A stretch of DNA of 64,000 bases from Hamadaea tsunoensis DSM 44101 (GTDB lineage Bacteria > Actinomycetota > Actinomycetes > Mycobacteriales > Micromonosporaceae), in the NCBI RefSeq assembly GCF_000428945.1, contig NZ_AUAX01000008.1, positions 124,001 through 188,000 on the forward strand, in the 5' to 3' direction. A program made the translations under genes and the position numbers. The stretch's first letter is position 1. Each line of letters begins with the position of its first letter. Below are positions 29,280-37,767 of this stretch, piece after piece. A model generated the notes under the pieces. The model saw only the letters and a program-made list of their open reading frames with translations. It had not been told where the DNA came from and did no database searches.

Positions 29280-30047
29280 ATGCTGCGCTTCACAAGATCC
29301 CTCGTCGCCCTCCTCGCCACCGGTCTCGCCTTGACAGCGTGCGGCGGAGGTAAGCCCGCCGCGAGTCCGTCGCCAGCGGTCAGGGCGGGACTCGACTGCG
29401 AGGAGCTGACCGCCGACGGCAAGCCCGTGCACTTCGGAAAGGATGCCGGCGCCGACCTCTACGGCCTCGTCTTCGGCACGGGGAAGACGGGGATCGTCAT
29501 CCTGCACATGTACGGCGACGACGTCTGCCAGCCGACTCCGTTCGCCAAGGTGCTGGCGGGCGACGGCTACCGGGTGCTGGTGTTCGACTTCGCCGGTTTC
29601 GGCGTCTCGACGGCGGCCGGCGCCTCGCGCGACGACCAGGTCGCGGCCGCCGTGGCGACCTTGCGGGGCGAGGGGGTGGCCGACGTGGCGCTGGTCGGCG
29701 GTTCGATGGGGGCGACCACGACGCTCGGGGTGGCGGCGGACATCAAGCCGCCGCTCAAGGCGGTCGTCGCGCTGTCGCCGCCGATCTCGTTCGACAGCGA
29801 CAACTCGATCTCCGGTGCGGCCCGGCTGACGATGCCCGCGCTGATCGCCTGCGGCGAGTACGAGCCCGACTATCCCGGCTACGTCAAGGACATCGGCGAC
29901 GCGATCCCGAAGTCCGTGCCGCACACGGTGACCATGGTGTCCGGCAGTTCCTCGCACGGACTGGCGCTGACCGACCCGTACATCGGGGACAAGGCGTTCG
30001 CGCAGTCGGTCGTGGATTTCCTGAAGAAGTACGCCCCGGTGGCGTGA
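29280..30047 (+). CDS. Alpha/beta-hydrolase-fold lipoprotein
   Basis: A protein of 255 residues from the ATG at 29280. It has a lipoprotein signal peptide MLRFTRSLVALLATGLALTA with lipobox cysteine at residue 21. A hydrolase core follows, with GIVILHMYGDDVCQPTPFA, RVLVFDFAGFGVS, a nucleophile elbow VGGSMGATT, and a likely catalytic His in GSSSHGLAL near the C-terminus. An acidic residue in CGEYEPDYPG may complete the triad. The substrate is unknown. The start is uncertain: GTG codons at 29253 and 29274 are in frame, and GGAGG at 29255-29259 is far from the ATG. The gene is convergent with, and abuts, the TetR gene. Confidence 0.78.
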   Translation: MLRFTRSLVALLATGLALTACGGGKPAASPSPAVRAGLDCEELTADGKPVHFGKDAGADLYGLVFGTGKTGIVILHMYGDDVCQPTPFAKVLAGDGYRVLVFDFAGFGVSTAAGASRDDQVAAAVATLRGEGVADVALVGGSMGATTTLGVAADIKPPLKAVVALSPPISFDSDNSISGAARLTMPALIACGEYEPDYPGYVKDIGDAIPKSVPHTVTMVSGSSSHGLALTDPYIGDKAFAQSVVDFLKKYAPVA

Positions 30048-30749
30048 TCAGCGCGCCGAGCGCTCCTGGCGGCGGGCCTGCTCCCGGTCGGAGCGGGCCT
30101 GCCGGCGGTCGCCGTCCCGCACGACGCGCTCGTCGTCCCGGGCCGTGTACGCCGGGGCGGCCAGCCCTTCCAGCAGCGCGTCGACGACCCGCTCCGGAAG
30201 CGTCTCGTCGTCGACGTTGGGGTTCCACCCGAACATGCGCTGCATGACGACGGGACCGGTCAGCAGCAGCGTGGTGAGTTCGATGTCGAGATCCGGCCGC
30301 AGTTCGCCGGACTCGATCCCCCGCCGGAGCACCTCGCGCGTACGCTCCCGGCGCGGCTCGACGAACGACTGGTAGAGGAAGCGCAGATCCGGGTTGCGCG
30401 AGACCTCCGGCAGCAGGCACGGGAACACCTGCGTCGCCCGGGGATCGCTGGCGCCGACCGAACCCAGCCCGGCGATCAGGTCCTCGCGGACGGTCGCGCC
30501 CTCGACGAGCGGGACCGGCTGCTTGAGCGTACTGACGGCCTCGACGAGGAGCTCGTTCTTGCCCGCCCAGCGGCGGTAGATCGTGGCCTTGCCGACGCCG
30601 GCCCGGGCGGCGATCGCCTCGATGGACAGCTCCGCGATCGGGACGCCTTCCGCCAGAAGATCCAGCGTGGCGTCGATGATCGCCTCATGCGCACGGGTGC
30701 TCCGCGGCCGGCCTGCCGTCCGCGGAGCACCCAAAGCGAGGTCGTTCAT
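30048..30749 (-). CDS. TetR-family repressor, linked to DHA2 efflux pump
   Basis: A protein of 233 residues. The N-terminal helix-turn-helix is at about residues 38-60 (IEAIAARAGVGKATIYRRWA), followed by a TetR C-terminal ligand domain. The last ~25 residues are a highly charged Arg/Gln/Glu tail. It lies 23 bases downstream of the DHA2 transporter on the same strand. The large inverted repeat upstream of the transporter (32431-32503) is the likely binding site, giving a drug-inducible efflux operon with autoregulation. The inducer is unknown. Confidence 0.87.
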   Translation of the reverse strand: MNDLALGAPRTAGRPRSTRAHEAIIDATLDLLAEGVPIAELSIEAIAARAGVGKATIYRRWAGKNELLVEAVSTLKQPVPLVEGATVREDLIAGLGSVGASDPRATQVFPCLLPEVSRNPDLRFLYQSFVEPRRERTREVLRRGIESGELRPDLDIELTTLLLTGPVVMQRMFGWNPNVDDETLPERVVDALLEGLAAPAYTARDDERVVRDGDRRQARSDREQARRQERSAR

Positions 30750-30772
30750 GGTGAACTAAACCTTACCCCTGA

Positions 30773-32398
30773 TCAACCGATCTCGACCGCTTCGAGGGCC
30801 AGCTCCGGGCTGAGCTCCTCGTCCGGCTTGGCCGGTGCCTTGGCGGCCGGAGCGGCGGTCTTCGCCTTGCCCGGCAGCCAGAGCAGTACCACGATCAGGC
30901 CCACCAGGCCGACGAGCGCCGAACCGATGGCCGCCGCGTGCACGGCCGAGACGAACGCGTTGTCGGCCGCCTTGATCAGAGCGGGCGCGAAGCCGGCGAA
31001 CGGCGTACCGCCGAGGTTCTCGGCGACGGCGTGGGCACCGGCGATCGACTCGCTGATGGCGGCCTTGGCCGGCGCCGGGGCGCCCGCCGGAACCTGGGCG
31101 ACCGTGTCGCTGATGTTGCTCCGGTAGACCGACGACAGCACCGAGCCGAGCACCGCGACGCCGAGAGCGCCGCCGACCTGGCGGACGGTGTTGTTGACGG
31201 CCGAGCCGACGCCCGCCTTCTCCCGCGGCACCGACGCCATCACGGCCTCGGTCGCCGGCGGCATGATGTTGGCCATGCCCGTGCCGAAGACGAAGAACAT
31301 CACCAGCAGGATCCACATCGGGCTGTCGGTGCCGACGAGCAGGTAGCCCAGCGTCGCGACGGACACGATCGAGATGCCCACCGCGCTGACCAGCTTGCCG
31401 CCGAACCGCTTCACCATGCCCGCCGACAGCGGCGCGAAGATCATCTGAGCCGCCGCGAACGGCAGCATCAGCAGGCCGGTCTGCAGCGGCGAGTAGCCCC
31501 GGACCAGCTGCATGTAGAACGAGATGAAGAAGAACACGCCCATCGCGGCGAAGAACGAGATGCCCACCAGGCTCACCGCGGCGGCGAACCGCGGGATCTT
31601 GAACAGCGACACGTCCAGCGCGGGATACTGCGTACGCGACTCCCACCAGACGAAGACGCCCAGCGTGATCACGCCCAGCGCGGTCCACGCCCAGACGCTC
31701 GGGGTGTCGAATCCGGACTGGCCACCGTCGATGATGCCGTAGACCAGGGCCGCGAGGCCGACGATCGACAGCAGTACGCCGAGGAAGTCGATCCGGCCCG
31801 GCTGCGGGTTCTTCGAGTCCGGCACGATCCACAGTACGAAGATCAGGCCGATGGCGATGATCGGCAGGTTGATCATGAAGATCGAGCCCCACCAGAAGTT
31901 CTCCAGCAGCGCGCCGCCCACGATCGGGCCGACGGCCACACCGATGCCGACCGCGCCGGCCCAGGCGCCGATGGCCTTGGCCCGCTCCTTCGGGTCGAAC
32001 ACGTTGGTGATGATCGGCAGCGTCGTCGCCATGATGGCCGCGCCGGCGAGACCCATCGCTGCCCGGGCCGCGATCAGCTGGCCGGGATCCTTCGCGTACG
32101 CCGAGACGAGCGAGGTCAGCGCGAACAGCACGAGGCCGGCGACGAGGACCTTCTTGCGCCCGAGCCGGTCACCGAGGACGCCGAAGGTGAACAGCAGCCC
32201 GGCGAAGACCAGGGTGTAGGAGTTGATCGCCCATTCGAGCTGGCTCTGGCTGGCGCCGAGGCCGTGCTGCGGGTCGGCGAGGACCTTCAGGGCCACGTTG
32301 AGAACGGTGTTGTCGAGCACCACCACGAGTAGTGAGACAACCAGCACCGCGAGGATGGCCCATCGCCTCGGGTGCCCGGTGTTCGTCTGTGTCTCCAC
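30773..32398 (-). CDS. DHA2-family MFS drug efflux transporter (14 TM)
   Basis: A protein of 541 residues with about 14 hydrophobic helices. It has the DHA2 features LDNTVLNVAL in helix 1, FTFGVLGDRLGRKK (motif A) and a motif C-like segment GAVGIGVAVGPIVGGALLE. EmrB/QacA-type proteins export drugs and other hydrophobic compounds using protons. The C-terminus is a Lys/Ala/Pro-rich cytoplasmic tail. The GTG start (complement of 32396-32398) has GGGGGAA upstream. It is co-transcribed with the TetR gene behind it. Confidence 0.92.
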   Translation of the reverse strand: METQTNTGHPRRWAILAVLVVSLLVVVLDNTVLNVALKVLADPQHGLGASQSQLEWAINSYTLVFAGLLFTFGVLGDRLGRKKVLVAGLVLFALTSLVSAYAKDPGQLIAARAAMGLAGAAIMATTLPIITNVFDPKERAKAIGAWAGAVGIGVAVGPIVGGALLENFWWGSIFMINLPIIAIGLIFVLWIVPDSKNPQPGRIDFLGVLLSIVGLAALVYGIIDGGQSGFDTPSVWAWTALGVITLGVFVWWESRTQYPALDVSLFKIPRFAAAVSLVGISFFAAMGVFFFISFYMQLVRGYSPLQTGLLMLPFAAAQMIFAPLSAGMVKRFGGKLVSAVGISIVSVATLGYLLVGTDSPMWILLVMFFVFGTGMANIMPPATEAVMASVPREKAGVGSAVNNTVRQVGGALGVAVLGSVLSSVYRSNISDTVAQVPAGAPAPAKAAISESIAGAHAVAENLGGTPFAGFAPALIKAADNAFVSAVHAAAIGSALVGLVGLIVVLLWLPGKAKTAAPAAKAPAKPDEELSPELALEAVEIG

Positions 32399-32430
32399 GA
32401 CTGTTTCCCCCAGGATTGCTTAACCTTTAC

Positions 32431-32503
32431 GAAACGGAACGGTCCCGTCTCGCATAGCGGAGACGCTACTCCCCGCAGATGCGATACGGAACCGTTCCGT
32501 TTC
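32431..32503. promoter_or_regulatory. Double palindromic operator upstream of DHA2/TetR operon
   Basis: Two 25-bp arms, 32431-32455 and 32479-32503, are inverted copies with two mismatches. Each arm holds its own near-perfect palindrome: ACGGAACGGTCCCGT at 32434-32448 and ACGGAACCGTTCCGT at 32486-32500. This is what two adjacent TetR dimer sites look like. They lie 33-105 bases upstream of the DHA2 start codon, where a bound repressor would block the promoter. The TetR encoded downstream is the obvious candidate. Confidence 0.75.
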
Positions 32504-32539
32504 ATTTGTGTCCCCGGTCACGACCGGGAATAGCCCAGC

Positions 32540-33763
32540 TCAGTCTTCGATGAAGCGCGGGCGGGCCGCGAAGATCCCCGTCACCGCCTGCACGCAGGCC
32601 GCGATCGCCAGCAGCACCATCGGGACCGCCCAGCCGCCGGTCACGTCGTACAGGACCCCGACCAGGAACGGGCCGAGCGCCGCGATCAGGTAACCCACGC
32701 TCTGCGCGAACGCCGACAGCGCCACCGTGCCCTGCGCCGTCCGTGCCCGCATGCCGATCATGGCCAGCGCCAGCGGGAACGCGCTCTGACCGAGCGCCAG
32801 CAGCACCACCCAGACCACCGCACCGCCGTGCGGCGCGAGCGCGAGGCCGGCGTACGAGGCGATCATCGCGGCCGAGGTCAGCAGCACCAGCCAGCGCAGG
32901 TCCCTCATCCGCCCGGCGAGCGTCGGCATGAACAGCGCCAGCGGTACGCCCACCGCCGTCACCCCGGCCAGCAGCAGCCCCGCCTGCGCGGGCGTGAACG
33001 CCGAGTCCCGGAACACCTGCGCGAGCCAGCCCATGGTGGCGTACCCGCTGAGGGCCTGGGCGCCGAAGAAGACGGCCATCGCCCAGCCGAGCCGCGTACG
33101 CCCCGGGCGGACCCGGTCGACCGCCGCGACCGGTGCCGGACGGCCGCCGGCCGAGCGCCGGAATCCCTCCCGCAGCCAGGGGAACATCGCGACGACGGCG
33201 ATGACGGCCCACACGCCGAGCCCGGCCCGCCACGAGCCGAACGCGTCGGCGATGGGGACGGACGCGGCCGAGGCTGCGGTCGTCCCCGCGACGAGGGTCA
33301 TCGTGTAGACCCCGGTCACCAGACCGGCCCGGGCCGGGAAGTGGGTCTTGACGAGCATCGGCAGCAGCACGTTGGCGACCGCGATGCCGGCCAGGGCGAG
33401 CGCGCTGAGCAGCACGAACAGCACCGCGGAATCGGTGAGCGCCCGCAGCACCTCGCCCGCCGCGAGCGCACCCATCGCCCCCACCAGTACGCGTGACGCC
33501 GAGAACCGCCGCGTCAGTGCGGGGGTCAGCGCGCCGAATCCGGCGAAGGCGAGCGCCGGCAGGGTGGTCACGATCCCGGCGAGGGTGCCGGACAGGTGCA
33601 GGCCGACGCGTACCTCGTCGAGCAGGGCGCCGAGGCTGGTGATGGCCGCGCGCAGGTTCAGGGCGACCAGCAGGATGCCGGCGAGGATCAGGGCGGGGGC
33701 GGCGGCGGCGCGGTGCGAAGGTACTGCGGAGGCACGGTGCGCGGGTACGGCTGGCGCGGACAT
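32540..33763 (-). CDS. MFS transporter, CynX/NimT family
   Basis: A protein of 407 residues with 12 predicted helices. It has a short Ala/Pro-rich N-terminus, then LILAGILLVALNLRAAITSLG, the conserved first-helix motif (NLR) of the CynX/NimT branch. Later helices include VVWVVLLALGQSAFPLALAM. Relatives carry cyanate, nitroimidazole or other small anions and compounds, but the substrate here is unknown. It is divergent from the GntR regulator at 33882 across ~118 bases. Its 3' end is close to the DHA2 operator but is a separate unit. Confidence 0.85.
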   Translation of the reverse strand: MSAPAVPAHRASAVPSHRAAAAPALILAGILLVALNLRAAITSLGALLDEVRVGLHLSGTLAGIVTTLPALAFAGFGALTPALTRRFSASRVLVGAMGALAAGEVLRALTDSAVLFVLLSALALAGIAVANVLLPMLVKTHFPARAGLVTGVYTMTLVAGTTAASAASVPIADAFGSWRAGLGVWAVIAVVAMFPWLREGFRRSAGGRPAPVAAVDRVRPGRTRLGWAMAVFFGAQALSGYATMGWLAQVFRDSAFTPAQAGLLLAGVTAVGVPLALFMPTLAGRMRDLRWLVLLTSAAMIASYAGLALAPHGGAVVWVVLLALGQSAFPLALAMIGMRARTAQGTVALSAFAQSVGYLIAALGPFLVGVLYDVTGGWAVPMVLLAIAACVQAVTGIFAARPRFIED

Positions 33764-33881
33764 ACATCCGATCGTAGAATGATGGGATGAATTTGCGGAG
33801 CGTCTTGTAAGCACCGCCACAGCGACCGGTCCGGGGACACGCCGCGGACCACTGACAGACCGACGGGGGATGATGTCCGGC

Positions 33882-34541
33882 ATGAGCTTGCAGTCCGCCT
33901 CGCGCCAGCCGCTCGTGACCCAGGTGGCCGAGCAGCTGCGGGCGCAGATCGCGGCCGGCGAGTGGCCGGTCGGCAGCCGCATCCCGACCGAGACCGACCT
34001 GGTCGCCGCGTTCGGCGTCGGCCGCAACACCGTCCGCGAGGCCGTCAACGCGCTCGTGCACGCCGGGGTCCTCGAACGGCGGCAGGGCTCGGGCACCTTC
34101 GTGACCGCCGCCGACGAGCTGACCGGACCGCTGAGCCGCGCCGTCGCCGACGCGCACCCCAGCGAGGCCATCGAGGTCCGCCGCGCCTTCGAGGTCGAGG
34201 CCGCCCGGCTGGCCGCCCTCCGGCGTACACCTGAAGATCTGTCCGCAATGGACGCGGCGCTCGCGGCGCGGGAAGAGGCGTGGCAGGCCGGCGACGCCGC
34301 GGAGTTCGTCGAGGTCGACGCGCAGCTGCACATGATCGTGGTCCGCGCCGCCCACAACGACATGCTCGCGGACCTGTACAGCTCGTTCGGCGCGGCCCTG
34401 CGGGCCAGCATCCTGCGCAGTTTCAACGGGAAGCTGACGCCGGAGACCTACTGCGACCACAGCGAGCTGATCGCGGCGATCCACGCGGGCGACCCGATGC
34501 GGGCGGCGACCGCGGCCGGGTCCTATCTGGAGATCGCCTGA
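33882..34541 (+). CDS. GntR-family regulator, FadR/FCD subfamily
   Basis: A protein of about 219 residues. The N-terminal winged helix (VTQVAEQLRAQIAAGEWPVG, then TETDLVAAFGVGRNTVREAV) is followed by an all-helical FCD ligand domain with DAQLHMIVVRAAHN and HSELIAAIHAGDPMRA. Metal-ligand His/Asp positions of FCD domains appear in these segments. Three in-frame ATGs (33870, 33873, 33882) are possible. The last is preferred because the GGGGGA Shine-Dalgarno sits about 11 bases before it. The protein probably controls the divergent CynX-type transporter. An imperfect CATCC...GGGATG repeat lies at about 33764-33788 between them. Confidence 0.86.
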   Translation: MSLQSASRQPLVTQVAEQLRAQIAAGEWPVGSRIPTETDLVAAFGVGRNTVREAVNALVHAGVLERRQGSGTFVTAADELTGPLSRAVADAHPSEAIEVRRAFEVEAARLAALRRTPEDLSAMDAALAAREEAWQAGDAAEFVEVDAQLHMIVVRAAHNDMLADLYSSFGAALRASILRSFNGKLTPETYCDHSELIAAIHAGDPMRAATAAGSYLEIA

Positions 34542-34568
34542 ACGTTTATCGTTCATCAACCAACGGGT

Positions 34569-35075
34569 ATGGCGCGCGGCATGGCAGCATTCTCCCGCTA
34601 CAGGAGCGCGACGGGCGCCGGTACGCTCGCCGCTTTCCTCCTGGTACTCATCTTCGGCAGCCCCTGGTACCGGGACTGGGCGGCCGCGCACACCAGCGCC
34701 GGAACAGCCGGCGGCTGGTTCCTCCGGCTGCTCGCCTGGCCCGCGTGGAGCTTCAACACCAACGACTCCCTGGGCGACGTGCTGGCCAACGACATCAAGG
34801 CGATCCTGGTCGTCGTGCTGACCTGGCTGTTCCTCAAGCTGACCGTGGGCGAGCAGCTCGCCCGGGCCCGGGGCACCCTCGCCCAGCTGTTCGCGGGATG
34901 GTCGTCGTACATCTTCGCGGCCGGGCTCGCGGCGCTGATCACGACGTTCATCAAGTCGAATCCGTCGCTGCTGGGGGCGTTCCAATCGGCGGGGAGCGGC
35001 GCCATGTACGGGCTGTTCGTCGGCTGGATCATCGGGTTCGCGGCGCTGGGGAACTACCGGGGTAGCGGTAGTTGA
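34569..35075 (+). CDS. Hypothetical four-TM membrane protein
   Basis: A protein of 168 residues with about four hydrophobic segments (GTLAAFLLVLIFGSPWY, AILVVVLTWLFLKLTVG, YIFAAGLAALITTFIKS, GLFVGWIIGFAALGNY) and a conserved-looking WPAWSFNTNDSLGDVLANDI loop. It starts 27 bases after the GntR gene and may be co-transcribed with it. No Shine-Dalgarno is obvious. A second ATG lies at 34581. I cannot assign a function. Confidence 0.65.
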   Translation: MARGMAAFSRYRSATGAGTLAAFLLVLIFGSPWYRDWAAAHTSAGTAGGWFLRLLAWPAWSFNTNDSLGDVLANDIKAILVVVLTWLFLKLTVGEQLARARGTLAQLFAGWSSYIFAAGLAALITTFIKSNPSLLGAFQSAGSGAMYGLFVGWIIGFAALGNYRGSGS

Positions 35076-35086
35076 TCTGCTGAGTT

Positions 35087-35200
35087 GCCCGTTCGCCCTT
35101 CGGGCGAGACGAGGGCACGTCGGCCCTTATGCGACGTCCGGCGGTCCAAGATCCTCAAACTTCGTTTGCAGATCTTGGACCGCCGGACGTCGCGGCCGAG
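35087..35200. repeat. Single diverged copy of the pdxS-upstream tandem unit
   Basis: The sequence runs GCCCTTCGGGCGA, CCCTTATGCGACGTCCG, AAGATCCTCAAAC, TTGCAGATCTTGGACCGCC, GGACGTCGC. This matches in order the 123-bp unit tandemly repeated at 39381-39644. Here the inner parts also form a hairpin: GTCCGGCGGTCCAAGATC pairs with its complement at about 35170-35190. It sits directly upstream of element P2 in the 295-base gap before the WYL gene. Confidence 0.65.
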
Positions 35201-35219
35201 CGCGGGTCCCACGGGCTTG

Positions 35220-35302
35220 CTTGATCCCGTTTGGATCAGGGAAAACACCCGAATCATGGGGCATGATTACGTGCGAAAACCTGATCCAAGCGGGATCTTG
35301 GC
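35220..35302. repeat. Palindromic intergenic element, copy P2
   Basis: Outer arms TTGATCCCGTTTGGATCAGG and, inverted, CTGATCCAAGCGGGATCTTG, with the shared core CACCCGAATCATGGGGCATG and ATTACGTGCG. It is in the same orientation as P1 and P3. It lies between the membrane protein and the WYL gene, both on the plus strand. Confidence 0.8.
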
Positions 35303-35341
35303 GCGTACAAGCGGGGATCTTGCGGGGCGTGGGCGGGTTTG

Positions 35342-35364
35342 CTGACAGGTTGTGTCAGTAGGAT
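35342..35364 (+). promoter_or_regulatory. Inverted repeat and -10 region of the WYL regulator gene
   Basis: CTGACA at 35342-35347 and TGTCAG at 35353-35358 form a perfect inverted repeat with a 5-base spacer. TAGGAT at 35359-35364 follows, six bases before the GTG start. The TAGGAT would serve as a -10 for a leaderless transcript, and the palindrome overlapping the -35 area could be an autoregulatory site. Both are inferences from position. Confidence 0.5.
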
Positions 35365-35370
35365 GCGGGG

Positions 35371-36333
35371 GTGCGTGCTAGCCGGCTCGTGAACCTCCTG
35401 CTGCTGCTGCAGAACCGGGGGCGGCTGACCGCGCAGGAACTCGCCGACGAGCTCGAAGTGTCCGTCCGGACCGTCTACCGCGACGTCGAGGCGCTCGGGG
35501 CGGCCGGCATCCCGATCTACGGCGAGCCCGGCCACGACGGCGGCTACCGGCTGGTCGAGGGGTACCGCACCCGGCTCACCGGGCTCACCGGTCCGGAGGC
35601 GGGCGCGCTGTTCCTCACCGGGCTGCCGGGTGCCGCCGCCGAACTCGGCCTCGGCGCCGAACTCGCCGCGACCCAGCTCAAGCTTTCCGCCGCGCTTCCA
35701 CCGGAGCAACGCGTACGCGCGGAGCGGATGCGGGAACGCTTCCATCTCGACGCGCCCGGCTGGTACCGCCGGCCCGAAGAGGTGCCGTTGCTGATGACCG
35801 CCGCCGACGCCGTCTGGGAGGACCGCCGGATGCGGATCCGGTACCGCCGCTGGGAGGCGCCCCGCGAGGTCGACCGGGAGGTGTCGCCGCTCGGGCTCGT
35901 GCTCAAGGCGGGCCGCTGGTATCTGATCGCCCTCGGCGGTCGGGGCGGGGCCGTGGCGTACCGGGTGGCGAACCTGCTCGCCGCCGAGATCCTGGCGGAG
36001 ACGTTCGAGCGGCCCGACTTCGACCTCGGCGGTTACTGGCAGGAATACCTGGCCGACTTCGAGGGCCGCCGCTGGACGGGCACCGCCGTCGTACGCTTCT
36101 CCCCCGCCGCCCGCGAACGCCTGCGCGACGTCGAGCACGACGCGATGTCGGCGGCCGTCCGGGACGGCGAGCCCGACGCGAACGGGTGGATCACCGCGAC
36201 GATCCCGATCGAGTCGCCGGCCGCCGCCGCGACCGATCTGCTGCGGATCGGCGGCATCGAAGCGGTCTCGCCGCCCGAACTCCGCGACCTGATCCGCCGC
36301 CGCGCGCAGGAGGTGCTGGATCTACACGGCTGA
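35371..36333 (+). CDS. WYL-domain HTH transcriptional regulator
   Basis: A protein of 320 residues. An N-terminal winged helix-turn-helix (GRLTAQELADELEVSVRTVY followed by RDVEALGAAGIPIYGEPG) precedes a WYL domain. The domain centres on VLKAGRWYLIALGG (about residues 180-193), and a C-terminal extension is typical of the family. WYL domains are thought to bind nucleic acids or small ligands. The GTG start at 35371 has no ribosome site and is close to a -10 box, suggesting leaderless translation. Its 3' end overlaps the convergent GNAT remnant by 12 bases. Confidence 0.88.
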   Translation: MRASRLVNLLLLLQNRGRLTAQELADELEVSVRTVYRDVEALGAAGIPIYGEPGHDGGYRLVEGYRTRLTGLTGPEAGALFLTGLPGAAAELGLGAELAATQLKLSAALPPEQRVRAERMRERFHLDAPGWYRRPEEVPLLMTAADAVWEDRRMRIRYRRWEAPREVDREVSPLGLVLKAGRWYLIALGGRGGAVAYRVANLLAAEILAETFERPDFDLGGYWQEYLADFEGRRWTGTAVVRFSPAARERLRDVEHDAMSAAVRDGEPDANGWITATIPIESPAAAATDLLRIGGIEAVSPPELRDLIRRRAQEVLDLHG

Positions 36334-36842
36334 GGTGGGCACCCAGAAGCGGAGCTTGTAGCCGCGCTGGTCTTCGAGCACGCCGCCGTTCTTCTCGATC
36401 ACTTTCCGCGACGCCGTGTTCGTGTCGTCGCAGGTCAGCAGGGCCGGATCGATGCCCAGCGCGTACGCGAGCGGCAGCGACTCGGCCAGCATCCGGCTGG
36501 CGTGGCCCTCCCTGCGACGCGACGGGCGTACGTCGTAGCCGATGTGGCCGCCGACCTCCAGCAGGTCCGGGGTCAACCGGTGCCGGATGGCGAGGCGCCC
36601 GACGAAGCCGGCGTCGTCCACCCACCAGTACGTCGTGCAGGGCACCCAGTCCGCCGCGCGGGGCGTCTCCTCGAACCGGTCCGCCAGCAGTCTGTCCACG
36701 TAGGACTGGAAGTTCGCCGGGCGTTCCAGCACGTCCGGCTCCAGTCCCCGGACGAACCAGGAGATCGGGGCGTCGGCGGCGAATTCGCGTACGGCGGCGA
36801 GGAACGAGTCCCGGTAGCGGACGTCGGCAGCACCAGCGGCAT
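36322..36842 (-). pseudogene. GNAT-family acetyltransferase with a probable 1-bp frameshift near its start
   Basis: From 36732 back to 36322 the frame reads a standard GNAT: GFVGRLAIRHRLTPDLLEVG, GHIGYDVRPSRRREGHASRM (acetyl-CoA loop), LTCDDTNTASRKVIEKNGG. The same frame extends upstream with sensible sequence (DVRYRDSFLAAVREFAADAP, ISWFVRGLEPD) to a TGA at about 36853 but contains no ATG or GTG there. An ATG at 36842 opens MPLVLP in the neighbouring frame. Restoring one G near 36825-36827 (CCGACG to CCGGACG) would join MPLVLP to DVRYRD. So the gene is frameshifted or the base is missing from the assembly. If the break is real, only a shorter product from GTG 36732 could be made. Confidence 0.75.
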
Positions 36843-36867
36843 GCCCAGATCATCCCAGGGCGCACGA

Positions 36868-36899
36868 AGGCCCGGCCACCGAATACGGCGCCCGGGCCT
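36868..36899 (-). terminator. Hairpin after yebC
   Basis: AGGCCCGG at 36868-36875 pairs with CCGGGCCT at 36892-36899, placed 20 bases after the yebC stop on the minus strand and followed by TTCG. It is a moderate terminator candidate. Confidence 0.5.
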
Positions 36900-36918
36900 C
36901 GTGTCGCGACCGCGGTGG

Positions 36919-37677
36919 TCACTCCTCGGCGTCGATGACCGCCATGACCTCGTCGGAGATGTCGAAGTTGCCGTAGACGTTCTGGACGTCGTCGCAGTCG
37001 TCGAGCACGTCGATCAGCTTGAAGATCTTGCGCGCGCCGTCCTCGTCCAGCTGGACCTGGACGCTCGGCACGAAGGTCGACTCGGCCGACTCGTAGTCGA
37101 TGCCCGCCTTCTGCAGCGCGGTACGCACCTCGACCAGGTCGGACGCCTCGCTGATGATCTCGAACGACTCGCCCATGTCGTTGCACTCCTCGGCACCGGC
37201 GTCGAGGACCGCGCCCAGGACGTCGTCCTCGGACAGGCCGCCCTTGGGCACGATGACCTGGCCCTTGCGCGAGAACATGTAGGACACCGAACCGGCGTCG
37301 GCGAGGTTGCCGCCGTTGCGGGTGAGCGCGACGCGTACCTCGGTGGCGGCGCGGTTGCGGTTGTCGGTCAGGCACTCGATGAGCAGCGCGACACCGCTGG
37401 GGCCGTAGCCCTCGTACATGATCGTCTGCCAGTCGGCACCGCCGGCTTCGAGGCCCGAACCGCGCTTGACCGCCCGATCGATGTTGTCGTTCGGGACGGA
37501 GCTCTTCTTCGCCTTCTGGATGGCGTCGAAGAGGGTGGGGTTTCCGCCAGGGTCCGCCCCACCAGTACGCGCCGCGACCTCGATGTTCTTGATGAGGCGC
37601 GCGAAGAGCTTGCCGCGCTTCGCGTCGATGGCGGCCTTCTTGTGCTTGGTGGTAGCCCACTTTGAGTGGCCGGACAT
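36919..37677 (-). CDS. yebC: YebC/PmpR-family protein (TACO1 type)
   Basis: A protein of 252 residues. The N-terminus [20 protein letters not shown] is diagnostic, and [20 protein letters not shown] and [20 protein letters not shown] confirm the family. Members were annotated as transcriptional regulators. Several are now known to act in translation, relieving stalling at difficult sequences, so the regulator name may be wrong here. The start at 37677 is chosen on the conserved N-terminus. In many actinobacteria yebC directly precedes ruvC; here about 12 kb of accessory genes lie between them. Confidence 0.95.
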   Translation of the reverse strand: MSGHSKWATTKHKKAAIDAKRGKLFARLIKNIEVAARTGGADPGGNPTLFDAIQKAKKSSVPNDNIDRAVKRGSGLEAGGADWQTIMYEGYGPSGVALLIECLTDNRNRAATEVRVALTRNGGNLADAGSVSYMFSRKGQVIVPKGGLSEDDVLGAVLDAGAEECNDMGESFEIISEASDLVEVRTALQKAGIDYESAESTFVPSVQVQLDEDGARKIFKLIDVLDDCDDVQNVYGNFDISDEVMAVIDAEE

Positions 37678-37767
37678 AACCCCTCCGTCGTCGTCGGACC
37701 CGGCCCCGAGCCGGCCGGATGGCACTGCACCGCCGCGGGAGCCGGGCCGACTTCGACAGAAGGCGGC

